Shown: positions 1 to 6,867 of the stretch, piece by piece
How the letters are laid out: every line of letters begins with the position of its first letter
Position numbering within the stretch: the first letter of the stretch is position 1
The notes under the pieces: model-generated
The model's database searches: none
Seen by the model: only the letters and a program-made list of their open reading frames with translations
Told to the model about the DNA's origin: nothing
Assembly: GCA_017471125.1 (NCBI GenBank)
Contig: JAFUWR010000052.1
Location: forward strand, 1 to 6,867
Origin: Clostridia bacterium
GTDB lineage: Bacteria > Bacillota > Clostridia > Christensenellales > Aristaeellaceae
DNA length: 6,867 nucleotides
Direction of reading: 5' to 3'
Position numbers and translations under genes: made by a program

Positions 1-128
1 ACGACCTCTCAGGCGCTACGCGCCAGCTCCCCTGGAAGGGGAGCCAAGGCTGCCGCGCATAGTCGTGACCCCCTTGCCTCCCCTTCCAGGGGAGGTGGCA
101 TTTGCACAGCAAATGACGGAGAGGTCGT
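1..128. repeat. MITE-like palindromic intergenic repeat, possibly cut by the window edge
   Basis: The stretch is a nested palindrome with no coding capacity. ACGACCTCTC (1-10) is exactly complementary to GAGAGGTCGT (119-128). Inside, a 17-nt segment (27-43) is the exact reverse complement of 78-94, and pairing extends to 27-49 with 72-94 at one mismatch. Each half also folds locally: GGCGC/GCGCC (12-16/20-24), GCTCCCC/GGGGAGC (26-32/38-44), CCTCCCC/GGGGAGG (77-83/89-95) and CATTTGC/GCAAATG (99-105/109-115), all perfect. The unpaired centre is about 50-71. Terminal inverted repeats around a foldable, transposase-free core fit a miniature non-autonomous element. I recall similar CTCCCC/GGGGAG elements as abundant in clostridial intergenic DNA, but copy number cannot be tested here. 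The right side continues TTC, so the left terminus may begin a few bases outside the window. It lies downstream of the zinc-ribbon gene and could form the 3' structure of that transcript, but it lacks the T-run of a standard terminator. Confidence 0.75.
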
Positions 129-143
129 TCTCAAGGTAACTCA

Positions 144-171
144 ATTCCCCATTTCCCATTCCCCATTCCCC
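144..171. repeat. 7-bp tandem repeat, four units
   Basis: Four consecutive 7-base units are visible: ATTCCCC (144-150), ATTTCCC (151-157), ATTCCCC (158-164) and ATTCCCC (165-171). ATTATTAAG follows, so only the second unit deviates, by one base. The array ends four bases before the stop codon of the minus-strand zinc-ribbon gene (TAA, read from 176-178). It lies 15 bp inside the end of the palindromic repeat. On the transcribed minus strand it reads as GGGGAAT units. It may be part of the same inserted element or a slippage-prone spacer; function unknown. Confidence 0.8.
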
Positions 172-175
172 ATTA

Positions 176-1555
176 TTAAGTAGCCAGATCCATATACCTC
201 GCCACCAGCTTCGGGTAGTACTGCGACTTATACATGTGCTGGCCGTCCACGTCGGCGTAGGCGGTGTAGCGCCTGCCGAGGGCGGGGCTGGTGAGGGTGG
301 AGCGATTCTCGAGGATGATGAGCTGCTGCTCGTCGCCGCCCACGTCCATGACCACGTAGGTCTTGTCGCCGTCCTGGAAGGTGTCCACCAGCTCGCCCTT
401 GCACTGGAACACCCTGCCGTTCCACTGCTCGAACATCAGGCGCAGGCGCTCGTAGTCCATGGCCCAGGCCTTGGAGGAGTACTCGGCCAGCGAGGGCAGG
501 TAGTTGACGGTGAAGCTGATGACGGCGTCCTCCTTGCCGGGCATGGAGGCGCGGAAGCGGACCACGTTCTCGCCCACGGTGGAGAACCGGGCGATGAAGG
601 AGAAGCGGCCGGTTTCCAGGTCCATGGCGAGGCTCTCCTCCATGTAGTCGGTGTCCACGGAGATGACGGCCCCCGGCTCGGTCTTGCCGGTGACGGCCAT
701 GGTGCGGGACGGGCTGCGGTCGCTGACGGTGGTGTCCAGCTCCAGCTCGATGTCGTACTTCTGGCGGAAGAGGTCGATCTCCTTGCGGGTCTCCCGGTGC
801 TTGGGCGTGCGCACGATCAGCGTCACGATGTTGTCGCCGATGGGCTGCACGGTCACGTTGGTGGACAGGTAGCCGCTTCGGTCGATGGAGCGCGTCACGT
901 CCTCGCCGTTGACGAACACCGTGCTGCCGGGCACCACGTTCAGGGTCAGCGGGTAGACCGACGTGACCACCGGGGTGTAGTCCGCGGCGGGGCTGGTGAT
1001 CGCAAGCGGCGACTGGGGCACCTCGATCTGGAAGTTCACCTTGGGCAGTATGGTCTTTGAGCCCTTCTCGGAGATGAGCATCGGCGACAGGGTCACGTCG
1101 GCGTAGTCCACGTCGTCCACCGTCGGGCCGAACCAGTCGGAGTCCGCGATCTCCATGCGGGCCACACCGCCCGAGATGCTCAGGGACTGGTTCATCTCCG
1201 GCAGGAAGATCTGGTCGCCGTCCCTGCCGTAAAAGGCGATGGAGTGGCCGCTCCTGAGGTCGGACATGGTGACCTCCGAGATGGTGGGCTTGTACGCGCC
1301 GCGGGTGTAGAGCCGGTTCAGGTTGTAGCTGTACACCCACGTCCACAGCTTGTAGCCGCCGATGGCCAGGGCACACAGCGACAACACCGCCACCAGCGCG
1401 GTCAGCACCCGCTGCAGCGGCGTGCGGCGCTCCTTCGGCGCGGCGGGCTTTTCCTTTTGCTTTTCGGCATCCTCGCCCGTGGGCAGGGGCTGCTTGCAGT
1501 TGGGACAGTACAGCGTGTTATCCGCGCAGTAGCTGCCGCAGTACGGACACTTCAA
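176..1555 (-). CDS. Zinc-ribbon, single-pass membrane protein with beta-rich outer region (uncharacterised)
   Basis: The product has 459 residues and I do not recognise a named family. An N-terminal zinc ribbon is formed by C3-X2-C6 and C17-X2-C20 (CPYC, CPNC). A charged Lys/Glu/Pro linker (about 26-46) and one hydrophobic helix (about 48-70) follow. The zinc ribbon is probably cytoplasmic and the remaining roughly 385 residues external. Two stretches, about 200-262 and 268-352, resemble bacterial Ig-like sandwiches (PGSTVFVNGEDV and TGKTEPGAVISV look like strand-turn-strand repeats). The C-terminal part (about 378-457, GRVFQCKGELVD...YTAYADVDG) looks like a small OB-fold-type barrel. The order zinc ribbon-helix-outer domains recalls TcaA-like Firmicute envelope proteins, but I see no specific match. 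The start is TTG at 1555: it sits 5 nt behind an ideal AAGGAGG and begins the zinc ribbon at once, with no ATG nearby. The gene stands alone and is divergent from the thiI operon. Domain calls beyond the ribbon and helix are inference. Confidence 0.87.
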   Translation of the reverse strand: MKCPYCGSYCADNTLYCPNCKQPLPTGEDAEKQKEKPAAPKERRTPLQRVLTALVAVLSLCALAIGGYKLWTWVYSYNLNRLYTRGAYKPTISEVTMSDLRSGHSIAFYGRDGDQIFLPEMNQSLSISGGVARMEIADSDWFGPTVDDVDYADVTLSPMLISEKGSKTILPKVNFQIEVPQSPLAITSPAADYTPVVTSVYPLTLNVVPGSTVFVNGEDVTRSIDRSGYLSTNVTVQPIGDNIVTLIVRTPKHRETRKEIDLFRQKYDIELELDTTVSDRSPSRTMAVTGKTEPGAVISVDTDYMEESLAMDLETGRFSFIARFSTVGENVVRFRASMPGKEDAVISFTVNYLPSLAEYSSKAWAMDYERLRLMFEQWNGRVFQCKGELVDTFQDGDKTYVVMDVGGDEQQLIILENRSTLTSPALGRRYTAYADVDGQHMYKSQYYPKLVARYMDLAT

Positions 1556-1560
1556 TGGTT

Positions 1561-1567
1561 CCTCCTT
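1561..1567 (-). promoter_or_regulatory. Shine-Dalgarno site that fixes a TTG start
   Basis: On the minus strand AAGGAGG is followed by five bases and then TTG AAG TGT CCG, encoding the first residues of the zinc ribbon. This full anti-16S match at good spacing, and the absence of a competing ATG or GTG, support TTG at 1555 as the initiator. Confidence 0.8.
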
Positions 1568-1612
1568 GGGACGCGGGGCGTCCTATCGTCGGTCAAATTT
1601 CTCTATTTTACT

Positions 1613-1641
1613 ATTATACCACCTGATCTTGACGCAAAGCA
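1613..1641 (-). promoter_or_regulatory. Predicted extended -10 promoter for the zinc-ribbon gene
   Basis: Read on the minus strand, 1613-1621 gives TGGTATAAT, a perfect TATAAT (1613-1618) with the TG of an extended -10. At 17-bp spacing the -35 position holds TGCTTT (1636-1641), a poor match, so the extended -10 would have to carry recognition. Transcription would begin near 1606 and leave a leader of about 50 nt before the TTG start. Confidence 0.6.
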
Positions 1642-1653
1642 TAAATCTTTTGT

Positions 1654-1679
1654 ATAGTTTTCATGTCGGACTATCGACA
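1654..1679. promoter_or_regulatory. Overlapping dyads next to the operon -35 box, possible operator
   Basis: TGTCG (1664-1668) and CGACA (1675-1679) are inverted around a 6-bp spacer, and ATAGT (1654-1658) pairs with ACTAT (1670-1674). The first dyad covers the proposed -35 box of the plus-strand operon (TCGACA, 1674-1679), where a repressor could act. Arms of five bases are short enough to arise by chance, and no regulator gene is nearby, so this is a weak call. Confidence 0.25.
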
Positions 1680-1701
1680 ACGGACAAAAATGTGGTATAA
1701 T
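1674..1701 (+). promoter_or_regulatory. Predicted promoter of the desulfurase-thiI-mrfA operon
   Basis: TCGACA (1674-1679, five of six to TTGACA) and a perfect TATAAT (1696-1701) are separated by 16 bp, and TGG just before the -10 makes it an extended -10. Transcription should begin near 1708, giving a leader of about 49 nt before the ATG at 1757. It is the only strong promoter I see ahead of the plus-strand genes, which then follow without gaps large enough for another. Confidence 0.7.
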
Positions 1702-1756
1702 GGGAGGGTCAATGAATCAAGATGGGATATAAGCGAGAAACGGAGGCGCTTGCGAT

Positions 1757-2353
1757 ATGGATGATTTTCTGGAGCAAACGGCGGTCCGACAGAAGCGGGG
1801 CGCGTTCACGGCGCTGTACTACCTGGCGTGGGTGTTCATGGTCATCTTCGGCATGATGGCGGTGTTCTCGCTGACCAGCGTCGTGGGCACCAACTACGAG
1901 ACCGGCGGCATGGTGTTCCGTCCCCAGTTCCTGATCGGGCTGGTGGTGTTCGGCGGGCTGGCTTTCCTGCTCTACCGGGCCAAGGACGAGTGCCGGGTGG
2001 AGTACGATTACAGCTTCACCAACGGCTCGCTGGACATCTCCAAGGTGATGAACGAGCGCCGGCGGCGCTACCTGTGCGCGCTGGAGACCAACGAGGTCAT
2101 CTCCTGCGGCCCCGCCAAGGGCCCGGCGTTTGAGAAGGCGCTGAAGGAGCCGGGCGTCAAGGTCCACAACTGGTTCGTGAACCGGGAGGCCAAGCTGTAC
2201 TATTTCTATTTCCAGAAGAAGGGCGTCAAGCATGTCATCGTGCTGGAGCTGAACGACGCGATGATCGCCGTCATCCGCTCCAAGAAGTACCTGCAAACGG
2301 GCGTATGGCACGACGAGGACGGTAAAGCTGACTATGCAAGCATATCTCGATAA
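1757..2353 (+). CDS. Small two-helix membrane protein, DUF6106-like
   Basis: The product has 198 residues. A short charged N-terminus (MDDFLEQTAVRQKRG) is followed by two hydrophobic helices, about 17-42 and 57-73. The remaining soluble part carries a VEYDYSFTNGSLDISK segment (81-96) and the basic run RRRRY (101-105). The two-helix start plus a 'VEYxYxxTNGxLDI' segment is what I recall of clostridial DUF6106 proteins; no function is known to me. Both termini are predicted on the same side of the membrane, probably cytoplasmic given the basic residues. The ATG is preceded by GGAGG (1742-1746) at 10 nt. As first gene of the operon it overlaps the desulfurase start by 20 bp, so the two are probably translationally coupled. 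Whether it takes part in sulfur transfer is unknown. The membrane-protein call is firm; the family name is from memory. Confidence 0.85.
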   Translation: MDDFLEQTAVRQKRGAFTALYYLAWVFMVIFGMMAVFSLTSVVGTNYETGGMVFRPQFLIGLVVFGGLAFLLYRAKDECRVEYDYSFTNGSLDISKVMNERRRRYLCALETNEVISCGPAKGPAFEKALKEPGVKVHNWFVNREAKLYYFYFQKKGVKHVIVLELNDAMIAVIRSKKYLQTGVWHDEDGKADYASISR

Positions 2354-3461
2354 CTCCGCCACCACCCGCCCCTGCGACGCGGCCATCGAGGCGATGGCAC
2401 GGTGCATGCGGGAGGGGTTCTACAACCCGTCGTCCGTGTACCGGCCCGCCGTGGAGGCGTTCCGCCGGGTGCGCGAGGCGCGGGAAAACCTATTGAAACC
2501 CATCCACGGCAACAACTGCGACCTGATCTTCACCTCCGGCGGCACCGAGGGCAACAACCTGGCGATCCTGGGGACCGTTGCGCGGATGCGCGGCAGGCAG
2601 GTCGTGGCCGTCAGCGCGGTGGAGCACCCGTCGGTGGCCGCGGCGTTCGACCAGCTTCGCGACATGGGTCACGACGTGCGCGTCATCGGCGTGGGGCTGG
2701 ACGGCCAGCCCGACTGGGCCGCGCTGGAGCGGGCATTGGATGACGGCGCGTCCCTCGTCAGCATGATGCAGGTCAACAACGAGACCGGCGCGCTGCTGGA
2801 CGCGGCGCGGCTGCATCGGACCGTCGGCGGGCGGGCGCTCATCCATGTGGACGGCGTGCAGGGCTATCTGCGGGTACCCTTCGACATGAAATATGCCGAC
2901 CTGTACACGCTGTCCGGCCACAAGCTCCACGGGCCGAAGGGCATCGGCGGGCTGGTGGTCAAAAAGGGCGTGAAGCTCGCGCCCCGGCAGGTGGGCGGCG
3001 GCCAGGAGGGCGGCCTGCGCTCCGGCACGGAGAACACGCCCGGCATCGCGGGACTGAACGCGGCGGCGCTGGAGCTGACGCGATCGAACGTCGATGTGAT
3101 GATGAAGAAGCTCAAGCTGATCGAGGGCATCCGCAAGGCCGTGCCCAACGTCATCGTCCACGGGCCCGCGCCCGAGGACGCCGCGCCGCACATCGTCAAC
3201 CTTGGGTTCCCCAACGTGCGCGGCGAGGTGATGCTCCACGCGCTGGAGGCCGAGGGCATCTACGTGTCCACCGGCTCGGCCTGCTCGTCCAAGAAGCTCA
3301 AGGTGTCCTCGGTGCTGACCGCGATGGGCATCCCGCCCCAGCAGGCGGAGTGGGCCGTGCGGTTCAGCCTGAGCCCGCGTACCACCGACGAAGAGATCGA
3401 ATACGCCGCGGACAAGATCGGGTCCGTCTACGACCTGCTCGTCCGCTTCCAAAGGAGATAA
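2334..3461 (+). CDS. Cysteine desulfurase, NifS/IscS type (PLP-dependent)
   Basis: The enzyme converts L-cysteine to L-alanine and leaves a persulfide on its own cysteine for transfer to acceptors. The 375 residues cover the normal length of the family. Visible marks are the N-terminal YLDNSATT (4-11), the cofactor-loop SGGTEGNN (68-75), H98 in VEHPSV that should stack on PLP, D173 in HVDGVQ that should contact the pyridine nitrogen, the Schiff-base lysine K197 in SGHKLHGPKG, RSGTEN (229-234), and the catalytic C317 in STGSACSSKK. The SGSACSS-like loop places it in group I (NifS/IscS) rather than SufS. The start at 2334 gives the standard N-terminus. It lies inside the end of the preceding gene with only a weak GAGGA upstream, so coupled translation is likely. 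thiI follows after 8 nt, so ThiI is the probable sulfur acceptor, as described for B. subtilis NifZ-ThiI. A role in Fe-S assembly cannot be excluded, but no scaffold gene is present. Confidence 0.95.
   Translation: MQAYLDNSATTRPCDAAIEAMARCMREGFYNPSSVYRPAVEAFRRVREARENLLKPIHGNNCDLIFTSGGTEGNNLAILGTVARMRGRQVVAVSAVEHPSVAAAFDQLRDMGHDVRVIGVGLDGQPDWAALERALDDGASLVSMMQVNNETGALLDAARLHRTVGGRALIHVDGVQGYLRVPFDMKYADLYTLSGHKLHGPKGIGGLVVKKGVKLAPRQVGGGQEGGLRSGTENTPGIAGLNAAALELTRSNVDVMMKKLKLIEGIRKAVPNVIVHGPAPEDAAPHIVNLGFPNVRGEVMLHALEAEGIYVSTGSACSSKKLKVSSVLTAMGIPPQQAEWAVRFSLSPRTTDEEIEYAADKIGSVYDLLVRFQRR
3451..3457 (+). promoter_or_regulatory. Shine-Dalgarno site of thiI inside the desulfurase end
   Basis: AAAGGAG overlaps the last codons of the desulfurase gene (stop TAA at 3459-3461). 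It stands 12 nt from the thiI ATG (3470), rather far, and only 4 nt from an out-of-frame ATG at 3462. Only 3470 opens the thiI frame with the family's usual N-terminus, so it is taken as the start. Confidence 0.65.
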
Positions 3462-3469
3462 ATGCAACT

Positions 3470-4621
3470 ATGCGGCATGTACTGCTCGTCCGCTACGGCG
3501 AGGTGTTCCTGAAGGGCGCGAACCGCCCGCACTTTCTCAAGGTATTGACCGACAACGTGAAGAAGGCCGTGAAGCCCATCGGCGGCCACGTCTGGATCTC
3601 CGATTCCCGCATCTACGTCAGCGACTTCAACGACCTGGACGCCTGCGTGGACCGGGTGTCCAAGGTGTTCGGCGTGTACTCCGTCAGCCCCGCGGTGGAG
3701 CTGAACAAGGACTTCGAGGAGATCGCCGCCGCCTGCGTGGAGATGATGAAGCCCTATTCCGGCACCTTCAAGGTGCAGGGCAAGCGCTCCGACAAGAAAT
3801 TCCCGATGAACTCGATGGAGATCGCCATGGAGATCGGCGGGCGGGTGCTGGAGGCCAACCCGAATTTGAAGGTCGACGTCCACACGCCCCAGCACCGGCT
3901 GATGGTGGAGATCCGGGACATGGCCTACATCTGCGTGGAGGAGATCAAGGCCGTGGGCGGCATGCCGATGGGCACCGGCGGCAAGGCGGCGCTGCTGCTA
4001 TCCGGCGGCATCGACTCCCCGGTGGCCGGGTACCAGTTGATGAAGCGCGGCGTGAAGCTGTGCGCCATCCACTTCCAGAGCCCGCCCTACACCGGCGAGC
4101 TGGCGAAGGACAAGGTGTTGCAGCTCGCAAAGAAGCTGGCCTACTACTCCGGCGGCATGCGGGTGTACATGGTGCCCTTCACCAAGTGCCAGCTCGAGAT
4201 CCACGAGAAGTGCCCCGAGGAGCTGGGCACGCTGATCACCCGCCGGTTCATGATGCGCATCGCGGAACGGCTGGCGAAGGACTTCGGCGCGCTGGCGCTC
4301 ATCACCGGCGAGAGCCTGGGCCAGGTGGCCTCCCAGACCATGGAGGCGCTGACCTGCACCGACGCCGTGGTGGACATGCCCGTGTTCCGGCCCCTGATCG
4401 GCCTGGACAAGACCGAGATCATGGACATCGCCGTCAGGATCGACACCTACGACACCTCCATCCTCCCCTATGAGGACTGCTGCACCGTGTTCACCCCCCG
4501 CCATCCCGTCACCAAGCCCAAGGTCGAGACCATGCCCAAGGTCGAGGAAAAGCTGGACGTGGAGGCGCTGGTCAGCGAGGCGGTGGAGCGCACCGAGGTC
4601 GTCATCGTGGACGCGGAATGA
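3470..4621 (+). CDS. thiI: ThiI, tRNA 4-thiouridine synthetase (short form, no rhodanese domain)
   Basis: ThiI adenylates U8 of tRNA with ATP and replaces the oxygen with sulfur to give s4U8; in some bacteria it also serves thiamine thiazole synthesis. The 383 residues show a ferredoxin-like N-terminus (1 to about 58, with VRYGEVFLKGANRP), a THUMP tRNA-binding domain (about 60-163) and a PP-loop domain with SGGIDSPVAGY (178-188). ESLGQVASQT (281-290) is the family signature. In PYEDCCTVFTPRHP, C338 aligns by my reading with the sulfur-carrying C344 of E. coli ThiI. The C-terminal rhodanese domain of the E. coli enzyme is absent, as in B. subtilis (about 400 residues). Sulfur is therefore expected to come directly from the desulfurase encoded just upstream. 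The ATG at 3470 starts the conserved N-terminus; more upstream codons in this frame only read the desulfurase gene. The stop is 6 nt before the helicase ATG. Confidence 0.97.
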   Translation: MRHVLLVRYGEVFLKGANRPHFLKVLTDNVKKAVKPIGGHVWISDSRIYVSDFNDLDACVDRVSKVFGVYSVSPAVELNKDFEEIAAACVEMMKPYSGTFKVQGKRSDKKFPMNSMEIAMEIGGRVLEANPNLKVDVHTPQHRLMVEIRDMAYICVEEIKAVGGMPMGTGGKAALLLSGGIDSPVAGYQLMKRGVKLCAIHFQSPPYTGELAKDKVLQLAKKLAYYSGGMRVYMVPFTKCQLEIHEKCPEELGTLITRRFMMRIAERLAKDFGALALITGESLGQVASQTMEALTCTDAVVDMPVFRPLIGLDKTEIMDIAVRIDTYDTSILPYEDCCTVFTPRHPVTKPKVETMPKVEEKLDVEALVSEAVERTEVVIVDAE

Positions 4622-4627
4622 CCCCAT

Positions 4628-6867
<2,240 letters not shown>

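Noticed and set aside
1..128. CRISPR array or intrinsic terminator reading of the hairpin region
   Set aside because: The repeats are inverted rather than direct with unique spacers, and none of the stems is followed by a T-run on either strand.
228..1376. A second minus-strand frame within the zinc-ribbon gene, and a plus-strand frame at 236-1060
   Set aside because: Both are shifted or antisense readings of a gene with a zinc ribbon, a membrane helix and a good ribosome-binding site; neither shows a recognisable domain.
1619..1640. ACCTGATCTTGACGCAAAGC resembling part of a TPP riboswitch (tempting because of thiI)
   Set aside because: Only the first nine bases fit the ACCTGATCTGG element. 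The CTGAGA element and stems are absent, and the site lies upstream of the predicted transcription start of the operon.
1702..1732. GGGAGGG followed by ATG and a six-codon frame ending TAA, as a possible leader peptide
   Set aside because: The GGGAGGG lies between the -10 box and the predicted start site, so it would not be in the transcript, and the spacing to the ATG is too short.
2490..3467. A 325-codon minus-strand frame opposite the cysteine desulfurase
   Set aside because: Its composition is the same antisense artefact, and the plus strand carries every catalytic motif of the desulfurase.

Overview
The window looks like chromosomal DNA from a GC-rich Clostridia-type Firmicute (Bacillota), possibly a gut lineage or a metagenome-assembled genome. 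The evidence is a ThiI without a rhodanese domain, a helicase that matches Bacillus subtilis MrfA along its whole length as I recall it, a small two-helix membrane protein of a kind I associate with Clostridia (DUF6106-like), and a palindromic intergenic element of a type I recall as common in Clostridia. The species cannot be fixed from the sequence alone. Apart from the element at the left edge, I see no phage, transposase, CRISPR, tRNA or rRNA.

Layout. Positions 1-128 hold a compact dyad-symmetric, MITE-like repeat with 10-bp terminal inverted repeats and four internal hairpins. Four 7-bp tandem units (144-171) follow and run almost into the stop codon of the first gene. That gene (176-1555, minus strand) encodes an uncharacterised membrane protein with an N-terminal zinc ribbon, one transmembrane helix and a large beta-rich outer part; it starts with TTG. 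A 201-bp AT-rich region (1556-1756) separates it from a plus-strand operon. It holds two divergent promoter candidates whose extended -10 elements form a perfect 10-bp inverted repeat.

The plus-strand operon is tightly packed. It contains a small membrane protein (1757-2353), a NifS/IscS-type cysteine desulfurase overlapping it by 20 bp (2334-3461), thiI (3470-4621), and a MrfA-family DEAH-box repair helicase (4628 to beyond the right edge). Desulfurase plus ThiI is a known functional pair: the desulfurase makes a persulfide from cysteine, and ThiI uses ATP and that sulfur to form 4-thiouridine at tRNA position 8 (and, in some bacteria, thiamine thiazole). MrfA is a 3'-5' DNA helicase of the mitomycin C repair pathway in B. 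subtilis. Its place directly behind thiI implies co-transcription but not a shared pathway.

I do not see a clearly new biological system. The items most worth a second look are the palindromic repeat, the uncharacterised zinc-ribbon membrane protein, the symmetric divergent promoter region, and the linkage of tRNA thiolation with a DNA-repair helicase.
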